Origin: Subsaximicrobium wynnwilliamsii
GTDB lineage: Bacteria; Bacteroidota; Bacteroidia; Flavobacteriales; Flavobacteriaceae
Assembly (NCBI RefSeq): GCF_007997225.1
Contig: NZ_VORM01000003.1
Coordinates: forward strand, 1 to 64,000
Length of the DNA: 64,000 nt
Direction of reading: 5' to 3'
A program made the translations under genes and the position numbers. The notes beneath the pieces are model-generated. The model made no database searches, was not told the origin of the DNA, and worked only from the letters and a program-made list of their open reading frames with translations. Positions 1 through 8,764 of this stretch are shown piece after piece (the first letter of the stretch is position 1; the number at the start of each line of letters is the position of its first letter).

Positions 1-630
1 AATCGTTAATCGTTAATCGTCAATCGTCAATCAATCTTTTGTTTTTAGAAAACTAAATCACTATGGAATTCAAGTCCATAGGTTTTTTGAAACAGACTGA
101 AAGTCTGTTGAATTCGTGAAATGAATAGCATCTCATTGTGAACGTTTTTGGATAACAAACGGTTTCGTAAAAACCGGCCTACCGGACAGGCAGGTTCGTG
201 AAATTCGTGGCAAAACATTTTTAGAAGCTAAAGCGAGATGCACTAAAGTGCATAGTTTCAACTCTATTTGAGACCTATGAGAAAAGACTTATCGAGTTCT
301 AATAAATGACTTGATTATAAGCCTTGATGCCAACTCAACAAAGAGGATTTGTTTCTTGATTGACATGCGATATATTCACAATGCTCTTAAATTCAAAAAT
401 CTGCAATCGTCAATCGCCAATCAATCTTTTGTCGTTATAAAAATGAGAAAAGACTTTTCAAGTTCTAATTCATGATTAAAGCCTTGATGCCAAATGAAAA
501 AAGAGGATTTGTTTGTTGATTAACATGCAATATATTCACAATGCTCTTAAATTCAAAAATCTGCAATCCTCAATCTGCAATCGTTAATCTCCAATCGTCA
601 ATCGTCAATCGTAAACCAACCCAGTTTTCA
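1..630. other. Gene-free left edge with degenerate AATCGTC heptamer repeats
   Basis: I see no credible gene here. The stretch carries short runs of a degenerate 7-bp unit (AATCGTC/AATCGTT) at about 1-36, 403-426, 565-618 and, just beyond, 686-716. At 168-193 there is a small GC-rich inverted motif (GCCTACCGGACAGGC) of a type scattered through flavobacterial genomes. The stretch between 277 and 612 is itself duplicated (separate entry). It lies downstream of the M61 peptidase gene, which is transcribed towards it. Confidence 0.6.
277..612. repeat. Imperfect direct duplication, about 166-bp period
   Basis: Two adjacent copies begin with ATGAGAAAAGACTT at 277 and 443. They share long identical blocks, such as CCTTGATGCCAA, AGAGGATTTGTTT and ATATATTCACAATGCTCTT, and each ends in an AATCGTC-type heptamer run. 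The copies differ by scattered substitutions and small indels, so the duplication is not recent. Neither copy encodes a convincing protein. Confidence 0.75.
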
Positions 631-631
631 G

Positions 632-677
632 AAAAAAAAAGACCCACCAAGTTCTATTCAAACTCAGTAGGTCTTTA
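632..677 (-). terminator. Rho-independent terminator of the M61 peptidase gene
   Basis: Read on the minus strand, AAAGACC pairs with GGTCTTT across an approximately 20-base loop region, and a run of T follows directly (the A-run at 632-640 on the plus strand). It lies about 55 bases past the stop codon of the minus-strand M61 gene, the right place and orientation for its terminator. Confidence 0.7.
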
Positions 678-730
678 TTCTAAAATGGTAAATCGTAAAT
701 CGTAAATCTACAATGGTACATCAAAAATCA

Positions 731-2617
731 TTAGCCTTTCAACCAGGCGTTTCTCAAAGCTTCTTGTGCTTTTGTGGCGTTTTCAATTTCCACTAGTGTT
801 TTAGAGGTTGTGAAGCTAGGCGTCAATTTTGTTTTGATGACCACTTCTGTCCCATCGCGGTCTAAAACCACATTGATATCATCTCCTGCTTTCCATTGGT
901 ACATAGCGCCAATGCTGGCTTGGGCGTTTGCCAAAGTCAAGGCGGTACCGTTAACGGTTTTAACGACATCACCGGGTTTTACACCTTGCTCTACCCAAAA
1001 ACTGTTATCATTAACGCCTTCAGAAAAGAAAATCGTTCCTTTCTCCCGATCGCCGTCAAAGATAAAGCCGTTACCATTCTGGATGTAGTTGGTTTCGATT
1101 TTAGCTTCAGCAAATTCCAATCCTACTTTTTGAAAAAACTCATTATAGTCAATCGGTGTGGTGCCTTCAACGTGTGTTTTTAAAAATGCACCAACAGATG
1201 GGTATGTCATCGCCGTAATTTCAGCAATAAGCTTATCATCCTCAAAAGGCTTATCCACACCATATTTATTGGATAACTCCTTCATTAAGGACATCATACT
1301 TCTGTTGCCATCGCTCTCTTCGCGCATCAAGATATCGATACACATCCCAATTAAGGCGCCCTTTTGGTAGACATTATAATAGTTTTTGGCGTAAGGATCA
1401 TCCAGCACATTTTCGCTCATGGTGGTAAAACTCATGCTATCGTCCATTTGTCTTGAACTCTGTATCTTTTCAGTAATGGTTTGATAGAAGGTTTTAGGTT
1501 CAATTTGACCTTGGTGCACTTGAAAATGTTGTGCAAAATATTCCGTGACCCCTTCATACATCCAAAGGTGTTTTGAGAAGGTAGGTTGGTTGTAATCAAA
1601 ATAGTGTACATCTTCAGAATGAACAGAAAGCGGTGTCACGATATGAAAAAATTCATGCGCAACCACATCTACCATAGATGCTGCCAACTGCTCTTTAGAA
1701 GATGCTTCTGGCAGAACAACCACGGTGGAGGTATGATGTTCTAAAGCTCCAAAACCTTTTGGAGAACCTTCGCCTTGATCTGATAAATACAAGAAGATAT
1801 CATATCTAGGGGTGGTATTGATGTCACCTAAATAGGCTTTTTGCCCTTCCATCATTTTATAAACCGTTTCTTTCATACTGGCTGCGGTATGCACTTGGTT
1901 TGGAGAATAGACACTCAATACAATCTTGACATCGCCTACCATAAATTCCTCCATATCCAATTTTCCGTACATCATTGGGTTATCGGTAATGTCAAAATAG
2001 CGTGGTGCAAAATAGGAGATGGTGGTTTGAGCACCATCGGCACTTGTTTTGGTGTTTGTTTCCTGTATGGCGGAGCTGTGCAAGAAAGCACTTGGCGCAG
2101 TCACATCCAAGGTATATTGAGCGTTTTTCAACGAATCAAAATAACCAATGAACCCGTGAAGGTTCAACACGTAATTATCGGGCTCAATATTGGTGCCTGC
2201 AGGAGAAAATGGTTGCTCTCCTCCTATGCCGCCAGTAGTTTCCTGATCAAAGGTATCATTGACGCTATAAACCAATTGATCCAATTGGGTTGCATTGGCG
2301 ATGGTCCAGGTATTCTCGTCTGTTTTAGTAGTTGTGAGCTCATTGCCATCGTAATCGATGGCCTTGAAATCGGCTATGTATTTTCCAAAATCACTTACCG
2401 AGTAGGTACCTTGTACCACTCTTGGCAATCTAAAGGTTACCGTTTCTTGGGTAAATCGGCCTGGATTGATGACCACCGGTGCCTTATCGTCTTTCACAGC
2501 AGATAAGTTGATGGAAGTCACTATGGGGTTGGCAGTTGCTAAATCGTTGGTGGTTGTTTTTGTACCACAGGCAAAAAGCAAGGTGCTTAGAGCCAAAACA
2601 GAAAATAAATGTTTCAT
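731..2617 (-). CDS. M61 family metallopeptidase lipoprotein with PDZ domain
   Basis: This is a 628-aa zinc peptidase of the M61 (glycyl aminopeptidase-like) family, of usual length for the family. The N-terminus is a lipoprotein signal ending in LLFAC (Cys17), so it is probably anchored to an envelope membrane. The N-terminal half is the beta-rich M61 domain. The zinc site HEFFH is at residues 321-325, followed by a downstream Glu in the WMYEGVTEY segment. A PDZ-like domain sits near residues 510-600 (VKPGDVVKTVNGTAL). It is expected to cleave small N-terminal residues from peptides; the substrate is unknown. It is transcribed alone, divergently from the glycosyltransferase gene, and is followed by a clear terminator. 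Family assignment is firm; the physiological role is not. Confidence 0.93.
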   Translation of the reverse strand: MKHLFSVLALSTLLFACGTKTTTNDLATANPIVTSINLSAVKDDKAPVVINPGRFTQETVTFRLPRVVQGTYSVSDFGKYIADFKAIDYDGNELTTTKTDENTWTIANATQLDQLVYSVNDTFDQETTGGIGGEQPFSPAGTNIEPDNYVLNLHGFIGYFDSLKNAQYTLDVTAPSAFLHSSAIQETNTKTSADGAQTTISYFAPRYFDITDNPMMYGKLDMEEFMVGDVKIVLSVYSPNQVHTAASMKETVYKMMEGQKAYLGDINTTPRYDIFLYLSDQGEGSPKGFGALEHHTSTVVVLPEASSKEQLAASMVDVVAHEFFHIVTPLSVHSEDVHYFDYNQPTFSKHLWMYEGVTEYFAQHFQVHQGQIEPKTFYQTITEKIQSSRQMDDSMSFTTMSENVLDDPYAKNYYNVYQKGALIGMCIDILMREESDGNRSMMSLMKELSNKYGVDKPFEDDKLIAEITAMTYPSVGAFLKTHVEGTTPIDYNEFFQKVGLEFAEAKIETNYIQNGNGFIFDGDREKGTIFFSEGVNDNSFWVEQGVKPGDVVKTVNGTALTLANAQASIGAMYQWKAGDDINVVLDRDGTEVVIKTKLTPSFTTSKTLVEIENATKAQEALRNAWLKG

Positions 2618-2686
2618 TATAAAAATTTTAGTTGCGCAAATGTAACAGGACGTTAATTTATTTTAGCAAAGGTTTTGTTAAAATGG

Positions 2687-2694
2687 TAGCTTTG
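2687..2694 (+). promoter_or_regulatory. TAnnTTTG -7 element close to a start codon
   Basis: TAGCTTTG matches the Bacteroidota -7 consensus TAnnTTTG and ends only four bases before the ATG at 2699. No good -33 TTTG is visible at the usual spacing. If used, the transcript would be nearly leaderless. Confidence 0.45.
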
Positions 2695-2698
2695 CAGC

Positions 2699-3706
2699 AT
2701 GGACCACCCATTGATTAGCATTCTCATCCCCTATAAAAACACGGCCGATTTTCTTTCGGCATGTTTAAAATCCATCGTCGCACAGACCTATGCGCATTGG
2801 GAGCTTTTGATTGTGAACGACCATTCACAGGACGACAGCGCAGCGATAGTTCACGCTTTCGCGGAAGACGATCAACGCATCAAATGTTTAGAAAATGCGG
2901 GTTCAGGCATTATTGATGCGCTTCGGAAAGCTTATGACGCGAGTCAAGGCCAATACGTCACAAGGATGGATAGTGACGATATCATGCATCCCCAAAAATT
3001 GGAACTCATGCTGAAGGATTTGCAGAAGTACGGCCAAAAACACTTGGCTTTGGGCCTTGTGTCCTACTTTAGTGAATCGGGTGTGGGTGACGGATTCAAA
3101 TCTTACGAAAGCTGGCTCAACGCATTGACCAGAAATGGGGACAACTTTAAAGAAATCTATAAAGAATGTGTGATCCCATCGCCATGCTGGATGCTGCATC
3201 GGGCTGATTTTGAAGCCTGCGGAGCCTTCCGAAGTAACACCTATCCTGAAGATTATGATTTGGCATTCCGGTTCTACAAAAAAGGTTTGACCTGTATCCC
3301 AAGCGATCAATTATTGCACCATTGGCGGGACCATCAAAACCGGGCCTCCAGAACTGACGCCCATTATGCCGAAAACAGTTTCTTGGACTTGAAAGTCCGC
3401 TATTTTCTGGAACTGAATCACGAGGCATCAAGACCGCTCTGCATCTGGGGCGCTGGCAAAAAAGGCAAGTCTGTCGCCAAATTATTGCAGGCCAAAAAGG
3501 TATCGTTTCATTGGCTTTGTGATAATCCCAAGAAAATTGGAAAACACATTTATGAAGTTTTATTGCAGCAGTATCAAGATGTTGAACACTTAGCGCAGCC
3601 CCAAATCATTGTGGCCGTTGCAAACCCAGAAGCGCAACAGGAGATTAAAAGCTATTTGAAAAAACACGATAAGGAAGCCATGGAGGATTATTTTTTCTTC
3701 TGCTGA
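2699..3706 (+). CDS. GT2 family glycosyltransferase with C-terminal Rossmann-like domain
   Basis: This 335-aa protein begins with the GT-A fold of glycosyltransferase family 2 (ISILIPYKNTADFLSACL) and carries the metal/nucleotide-sugar DxD motif as DSDD at residues 91-94. It should transfer a sugar from a nucleotide donor in the cytoplasm. Beyond about residue 235 there is an extra domain with a glycine-rich Rossmann-like start (LCIWGAGKKGKSVAKLL), found in some flavobacterial GT2 proteins. The acceptor cannot be told from sequence. The ATG at 2699 follows a candidate promoter within a few bases. It stands alone, with a repeat-filled gap before the next gene. Confidence 0.88.
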   Translation: MDHPLISILIPYKNTADFLSACLKSIVAQTYAHWELLIVNDHSQDDSAAIVHAFAEDDQRIKCLENAGSGIIDALRKAYDASQGQYVTRMDSDDIMHPQKLELMLKDLQKYGQKHLALGLVSYFSESGVGDGFKSYESWLNALTRNGDNFKEIYKECVIPSPCWMLHRADFEACGAFRSNTYPEDYDLAFRFYKKGLTCIPSDQLLHHWRDHQNRASRTDAHYAENSFLDLKVRYFLELNHEASRPLCIWGAGKKGKSVAKLLQAKKVSFHWLCDNPKKIGKHIYEVLLQQYQDVEHLAQPQIIVAVANPEAQQEIKSYLKKHDKEAMEDYFFFC

Positions 3707-3728
3707 ATTTTTTAAGCGCTTATTAGAC

Positions 3729-3812
3729 TTGAGTTGTGAGTTGTGAGCTGTGAGTTTTGAGCTTTGAGCTGTGAGTTGTGAGTTGTGAGATGTGAGATGT
3801 GAGATGTGAGAT
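3729..3812. repeat. Heptanucleotide tandem array (GTGAGTT type)
   Basis: About twelve degenerate copies of a 7-base unit such as TGTGAGT, TGTGAGC and TGTGAGA run head to tail in the gap between the glycosyltransferase and the BatA-like gene. Unit variants change along the array, and the last three copies (GTGAGAT) are identical. No coding sense is apparent. Confidence 0.85.
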
Positions 3813-3895
3813 AAGTAAAATTATGAAAGCAAATCCCATATATCGCGCATCATTTTCTATCTTTGAATATTAACAGATAATCCCAAAAACCAGGA

Positions 3896-5821
3896 ATGCA
3901 GTTTAAATACCCAGAACTTCTATACGCGCTGCTATTGCTCGTGATTCCTATCATTATCCATTTATTTCAACTGCGGAAATTTCAAAAAGTCGGTTTTACC
4001 AATGTGCAATTTTTAAAGCAGTTGACCATTCAAACCCGGAAGAGTTCCCAACTCAAAAAATGGCTCATACTTTTGATGCGATTATTGCTTCTGGCCTGCA
4101 TCATCATCGCCTTTGCGCAACCCTATAGCGCCAAGACCAACGACTACAAAACTAAAAGTGAGACGGTTATTTATCTCGACAATTCCTTTAGTATGCAAGC
4201 CAAAGGTGCCAATGGTAGCTTGTTGAATAGCGCCATTCAAGATTTGTTGGAGCGTCTCGATGCCGAGGAGCCCATTTCCATTTTTACCAATAATGCCAAC
4301 TTTAGCAACACCACGATCAAGGCCATTAAAAATGAGTTGATCAATTTAGGGTATGCCCCCAAACAATTGTCTTATGAGGCTACTGTTTTAAAAGGAAAGC
4401 AACTGTTTACAGACGATGCCAGTGCCATTAAAAACTTGCTGCTCATTTCAGATTTCCAGCAGCAACAGGAAGGTTTTAGCACCGCTATTGACAGTTCCGT
4501 TCAAGTTAAAATGGTGCAGCTCCAACCTGAGAACATCAATAACATTTCGGTGGATAGTGTGTTCATCTCAGAAGCCAAGGTTGAAAATATTGAATTATCT
4601 GTAACACTGAAAAATTACGGTGCCGCTACGGAAAACGTTTCGGTGTCGCTTTTCAATCAAGATAAACTCGTAGCCAAAAACGCGGTCGATATAGAGGACC
4701 AGGCGAACGTCACTTTCACCATCGCGCAAAACAAACGCTTTGATGGCAGTATCAGCATCGAAGATCCCAATTTGCAATACGATAATACCTTGTACTTCAA
4801 TCTGGATGAAACCGAAAAAATCAAGGTGCTTTCCATCAACAGTGCCGAGGATGTCTTTTTGAGAAAAATCTATACAACCGATGAATTTGAGTACAGCTCA
4901 AGTGCATTTGGCAGCTTGGATTACAATGCCATATCAAATCAAAATTTAGTAGTGCTCAACGAGTTGGACGAGATTCCTGTGTCGCTTGCAACCGCCCTAA
5001 AAGTCTTTAGTGATGATGGAGGATCTATTTTAATAATCCCTTCAAGTGATATTGTTTTAAATACGTATAATCAATTATTTACAAATTTTAATTTAGCGGC
5101 ATTCAGTAGCAAATCCTCTCAAGAAAAACGGGTAACAGCCATCAATTTTTCACATCCGCTTTTTGAGAATGTCTTTGAAAAACGCATCAGTAATTTTCAA
5201 TATCCAAAAGTTCAAGATCACTACGGAACCGCTTCCTCATCAAGTCAAAACATTTTGAGTTTTGAGGATGGCCAAGCCTTTCTTTCCGCAGCACAAAAGG
5301 TCTATCGCTTTTCGGCAAGCTTGAGCGAAAGCAACAGCAATTTCAAAAACTCACCCCTAATTGTTCCCATACTTTACAATATTGGCAAACAGAGTTTGAA
5401 TACGGGAAGACTCTACGCAAACATTTCCGAAGAAAACAAGATAGACATCAACGCCTCCTTGCAACCCGATGCCATCTTGACTTTGGCAAAAGGGGAAGAA
5501 ACGGTTATCCCGCTACAACGTCGATTTTCAAATAAAGTAGAAATAACAGCCTCCAACTATCCGGAACAAGCTGGGATTGTTGCGGTGATGCATAAAGAAA
5601 AATTTCTAAAAAACCTCAGTTTTAATTACGACCGTGCTGAAAGTGTACTGCGGTACATGGACCTCACGAGTTTAAAAAACGCCAATGTGCAAGACTCTGT
5701 TGCGAGCGCAATCGATGAGATAAAAAGTGCGACCAATGTCAATGAGCTCTGGAAATGGTTTGTTATTTTTGCATTATTCTTTTTGATTATTGAACTTCTC
5801 ATCTTAAAATTTTTTAAATGA
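3896..5821 (+). CDS. BatA-like membrane protein with VWA-type MIDAS motif
   Basis: This 641-aa membrane protein begins with the BatA N-terminal region: a short hydrophobic helix near residues 8-24, a basic stretch (LRKFQKVGFTNVQFLKQL) and a second helix near 57-78. A von Willebrand A-like segment follows, with a MIDAS-type DNSFS at residues 95-99. The large middle part is probably periplasmic, and a last transmembrane helix ends the protein (WFVIFALFFLIIELLILKF). BatA-type proteins are widespread in Bacteroidota and linked to envelope stress, but the function of this branch is not established. Its stop codon overlaps the next start (ATGA), so it is co-translated with the dihydroorotase homologue. 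Confidence 0.85.
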   Translation: MQFKYPELLYALLLLVIPIIIHLFQLRKFQKVGFTNVQFLKQLTIQTRKSSQLKKWLILLMRLLLLACIIIAFAQPYSAKTNDYKTKSETVIYLDNSFSMQAKGANGSLLNSAIQDLLERLDAEEPISIFTNNANFSNTTIKAIKNELINLGYAPKQLSYEATVLKGKQLFTDDASAIKNLLLISDFQQQQEGFSTAIDSSVQVKMVQLQPENINNISVDSVFISEAKVENIELSVTLKNYGAATENVSVSLFNQDKLVAKNAVDIEDQANVTFTIAQNKRFDGSISIEDPNLQYDNTLYFNLDETEKIKVLSINSAEDVFLRKIYTTDEFEYSSSAFGSLDYNAISNQNLVVLNELDEIPVSLATALKVFSDDGGSILIIPSSDIVLNTYNQLFTNFNLAAFSSKSSQEKRVTAINFSHPLFENVFEKRISNFQYPKVQDHYGTASSSSQNILSFEDGQAFLSAAQKVYRFSASLSESNSNFKNSPLIVPILYNIGKQSLNTGRLYANISEENKIDINASLQPDAILTLAKGEETVIPLQRRFSNKVEITASNYPEQAGIVAVMHKEKFLKNLSFNYDRAESVLRYMDLTSLKNANVQDSVASAIDEIKSATNVNELWKWFVIFALFFLIIELLILKFFK

Positions 5822-7071
5822 ACGTCCTTTTAAAATCCGCCAGCATCGTTGACCCTAAAAGCGATTTCCATAATGAGACAGTCGATATTTTAATTGAAAA
5901 AGGACGCATTAGCGCCATTGGCAAGTCACTTGAAAACCCTAAAAAACACAAAGAAATAGCGCTTGAAAACCTCCATGTGTCCCAAGGTTGGTTTGATAGC
6001 AGCGTCAATTTTGGAGAGCCAGGCTACGAAGAACGCGAGACCATTGCCAACGGTTTGGAAACCGCTGCGCTTTCTGGCTTTACTGCAGTGGCTTTGAATC
6101 CAAATACCAATCCCGTAATCGATACGAGTTCTCATGTGGCATTTGTAAAATCAAAAGCTGCAAATCATGCAACGACGCTCTATCCCATTGGTGCTTTGAC
6201 CAAAGCCAGTGAAGGCAAGGATTTGGCGGAACTATTCGACATGAAAAATGCTGGAGCCATAGCTTTTTACGATTATCAAAAGCCCATTGCCAACCCGAAC
6301 CTCATGAAACTCGCCTTGCAATATGCGGGCAATTTTGAGGCTCTGGTACTTTCTTTTCCGCAGGAATCGCAAATTAGCGGTTTGGGGGTAATGAATGAAA
6401 ACACCATGAGCACCTCGTTGGGTTTAAAGGGGAATCCGTCGCTGGCAGAAAGTTTGCAAATCGCGAGAGATCTTTTCATTCTAGAATATACTGAGGGCAA
6501 ATTGCACATCCCTACCATTTCCACCGCACAATCGGTAGCGCTTATTAGGGAAGCCAAACAGAAAAAGCAAAACGTGACCTGTAGTGTCGCCATTCATAAT
6601 TTACTGCTAACCGATGCCGAGTTGCACGAGTTTGAAACCAAGTACAAAGTGCTGCCTCCGCTAAGAACCCAAACCGATTTAGACGCTTTGTTGGAGGCGC
6701 TCAAAGATGGGACGATTGACATGGTCACCAGTGATCACAACCCCATAGATATAGAACATAAAAAAATAGAGTTTGATTTTGCCAAATATGGTAGCATTGG
6801 GCTAGAATCGGCTTTTGCTGCCTTAAATAGTATTTTGACCACCAAAAAAACAGTGGAAGTATTGACCAAAGGCAAATCACGCTTTGGTATTGAAGAGCAG
6901 CCCATAGCTGTTGGGAACAGAGCAGATCTCAGCCTTTTTAATCCCAAAGGCAATTTTGTATTTGCTTCAAATCATATCTTATCACGCTCCAAGAATGCCA
7001 TATTTGAAGGCAAGGAACTCAAAGGAAGCGTTTATGGCATTTTCGCCAACAATCAACTTAAAATAAAATAA
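5818..7071 (+). CDS. Dihydroorotase-like amidohydrolase with degenerate metal site
   Basis: This 417-aa protein aligns along its length with class I dihydroorotase/allantoinase amidohydrolases (NPNTNPVID, NENTMSTSLGLKG, TSDHNPID, ANRADLSLFNP-type segments). However, the metal-binding HxH is replaced: the motif usually written DxHVH reads DSSVN at residues 60-64, leaving Ser62 and Asn64 where histidines belong. The later ligand histidines also appear lost (VLSFPQES, LHIPTIST), whereas Asp306-His307 of TSDHNP remain. It is therefore probably not an active metal-dependent dihydroorotase. Known precedents are the non-catalytic PyrC' subunits that stabilise aspartate transcarbamoylase in pseudomonads; whether this protein does the same is inference. 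The gene overlaps the BatA-like gene by four bases. Confidence 0.82.
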   Translation: MNVLLKSASIVDPKSDFHNETVDILIEKGRISAIGKSLENPKKHKEIALENLHVSQGWFDSSVNFGEPGYEERETIANGLETAALSGFTAVALNPNTNPVIDTSSHVAFVKSKAANHATTLYPIGALTKASEGKDLAELFDMKNAGAIAFYDYQKPIANPNLMKLALQYAGNFEALVLSFPQESQISGLGVMNENTMSTSLGLKGNPSLAESLQIARDLFILEYTEGKLHIPTISTAQSVALIREAKQKKQNVTCSVAIHNLLLTDAELHEFETKYKVLPPLRTQTDLDALLEALKDGTIDMVTSDHNPIDIEHKKIEFDFAKYGSIGLESAFAALNSILTTKKTVEVLTKGKSRFGIEEQPIAVGNRADLSLFNPKGNFVFASNHILSRSKNAIFEGKELKGSVYGIFANNQLKIK

Positions 7072-7075
7072 TTGC

Positions 7076-7411
7076 ATGAAATATACTAATGCTGCTGAAG
7101 AAGGAAAAACACGAGCCATCGTCGCATATATTACGCTTATTGGCACTTTGATCGCCTATTTTTTGAACAAGGAAAATAATAACCCCTTCGTTTATTTTCA
7201 CGTTCGCCAAGCTTTGGGCTTGTGGTTGCTGCAATTGATATTGGGTTATTTTATTGGCGCTTTTGACTCTTGGATGGTCACTACCGCTTTTTGGATTGCC
7301 TTTATTTCACTTTTTATCTACGGAATTATTGGGGCTGCGAACGGACAGAAAAACGAAGTACCAATTATTGGGCCTTTCTGCCAAAAACTGTTTTCGTCGA
7401 TTGGGAATTGA
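7076..7411 (+). CDS. DUF4870 family small membrane protein
   Basis: This 111-aa protein has about three hydrophobic segments and the typical DUF4870 (Tic20-like) pattern: an early YFLNKENNNPFVYFHVRQALGLW-like region, then two membrane helices and a GxxNGQKNEVPIIG ending. It is an inner membrane protein of unknown function. It starts five bases after the dihydroorotase homologue, so it is probably the third gene of that operon. Confidence 0.85.
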   Translation: MKYTNAAEEGKTRAIVAYITLIGTLIAYFLNKENNNPFVYFHVRQALGLWLLQLILGYFIGAFDSWMVTTAFWIAFISLFIYGIIGAANGQKNEVPIIGPFCQKLFSSIGN

Positions 7412-7551
7412 AAACTCAAATATTAAAAGTCAAATTGTAAATTCCAATAAAATAAATTCCAAAATTCATTTGCGAAACTTCAGAGAAATTCTAAAAAAAC
7501 AGAATAGCGAAGGAAGTATAGAAAGAAATCAAACCCTTAGAAATTAAATTT

Positions 7552-8199
7552 ATGACCAGCACTTTAGATTATATCACACGGCCTTCAAGCCTCAAAGACA
7601 ATGCACCATTGCTCATCATGCTTCACGGTTATGGCAGTGATGAAAATGATTTATTTTCCTTTGCGCAGGAATTGCCAGAAGAACTATTTATCATTTCACT
7701 AAAAGCGCCGTACGCCATGCAACCTTTCGGCAATGCTTGGTACGCCATTAATTTCGATGCGCAGCAAAACAAATGGAACGATGTGGAGCAAGCAGTGGCA
7801 TCTCGCGACCTTATCGCCAATTTTATTGATGAAGCCTGTGCGGAATTTCCTGTAGATAAATCAAACCTGACGCTTTTGGGTTTTAGCCAAGGCACGATTC
7901 TCAGTTACGCAGTGGCACTAAGCTATCCTGAAAAAGTAAAGAACGTCATCGCCTTGAGTGGTTATGTGAGTGAAGATATGCTCAAAGATGATTTAAGCAG
8001 CAAAGACTATTCGCATTTAGATTTCTATTGCTCCCACGGCAGTGTGGATCAAGTGATCCCAGTGGAATGGGCACGTAAAGCACCGAAATTCCTGAATGCC
8101 CTAAACATCAAACACAGCTACGCCGAATTTCCCACAGGTCATGGCGTGGCACCACAGAATTTTTATGAGTTGCGCAGTTGGTTGGGGAAACGGATTTGA
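7552..8199 (+). CDS. Alpha/beta hydrolase, phospholipase/carboxylesterase family
   Basis: This 215-aa cytoplasmic serine hydrolase belongs to the LysoPL/carboxylesterase family. The oxyanion motif LHGYGSDENDL is near the N-terminus. The nucleophile is Ser112 in GFSQG, with Asp166 (GSVDQVIP) and His197 (TGHGV) completing the triad. There is no signal peptide. Members hydrolyse short acyl esters or lysophospholipids; the natural substrate is unknown. A gap of about 140 bases separates it from the upstream operon, so it may have its own promoter. It is convergent with the DNA-repair pair across a repeat-rich gap. Confidence 0.88.
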   Translation: MTSTLDYITRPSSLKDNAPLLIMLHGYGSDENDLFSFAQELPEELFIISLKAPYAMQPFGNAWYAINFDAQQNKWNDVEQAVASRDLIANFIDEACAEFPVDKSNLTLLGFSQGTILSYAVALSYPEKVKNVIALSGYVSEDMLKDDLSSKDYSHLDFYCSHGSVDQVIPVEWARKAPKFLNALNIKHSYAEFPTGHGVAPQNFYELRSWLGKRI

Positions 8200-8312
8200 G
8201 GAGCTCTGCTAAGTGATACGGTAATCTAGCTTTACTTTTTTGAGCTAATACGGCTTCATACTTCTTGCTGTTATCTTAGGATCTGCGCTAAATTCGATTT
8301 ATTGAAATACTA

Positions 8313-8537
8313 GGCTCTAGTTTAATCTAGCGTTGCAATTATTAGTAAAATTGAAATTATAAATCTTTTGAGTTGGCTCAAACCTAGAAAATCCGATTAT
8401 TCCCTTTAGGGTCAGGGAAGAAATAATTGGATTTTCGGCATTTCATTTTTGCCCGCCCGATAGATATAGGGACTAAAGGGAGCCAAAACGCCGAAAATCG
8501 GGTATTTCAGCCATAATAGCCATTTTAAACTAGAGCC
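8313..8537. mobile_element. MITE-like element with 13-bp TIRs and 8-bp target duplication
   Basis: The 225-bp segment has perfect terminal inverted repeats, GGCTCTAGTTTAA at 8313-8325 and its reverse complement at 8525-8537. It is flanked immediately by the same 8-bp sequence, AAATACTA, at 8305-8312 and 8538-8545. That is the signature of a transposed non-autonomous element. It encodes no protein. Inside are two further inverted pairs arranged in interlocking order: TCCCTTTAG (8400) with CTAAAGGGA (8473), and GATTTTCGGC (8432) with GCCGAAAATC (8491). An 8-bp duplication fits several IS families; I cannot name the parent. Confidence 0.75.
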
Positions 8538-8610
8538 AAATACTATTAAAAAATAACTTCTCCCAGCAGTTATTGCGAAGATGAATCACAATCCCAATTT
8601 TGTTATTTAC

Positions 8611-8730
8611 AAATTGAGCCGCGTTAGGGATAGCAGTGAAAAGCCCACAGCGCTCCCGATGCCTATCGGGAGCGCGAGGACTTGTAACGGATAGCCCGAC
8701 CCGCCTTTTTCTGGCGGGTAACGCCCAAAT
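8611..8730 (+). ncRNA. Structured flavobacterial repeat or RNA element (Flavo-1-like?)
   Basis: Two strong hairpins lie in a block that looks conserved among flavobacteria. The first has 11-bp arms GCGCTCCCGAT and ATCGGGAGCGC at 8650-8675 around a four-base loop. The second has arms ACCCGCC and GGCGGGT at 8699-8719. The outer ends GCGTTA and TAACGC can also pair, closing the structure. The linker phrases GTGAAAAGCCC and GGACTTGTAACGG resemble, from memory, the Flavo-1 RNA motif of Bacteroidota; this is unverified. It could equally be a REP-type DNA element. It lies between convergent genes. Confidence 0.5.
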
Positions 8731-8764
8731 AATCACAATAGAATTACTTAAAATAAGACATAAC

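Noticed and set aside
1841-2506. Plus-strand frame of 221 codons
   Set aside because: It lies wholly antisense inside the M61 peptidase gene and has no recognisable domain.
3729-3812. Tandem arrays considered as CRISPR
   Set aside because: Units are 7 bases with no spacers, and no cas genes are nearby.
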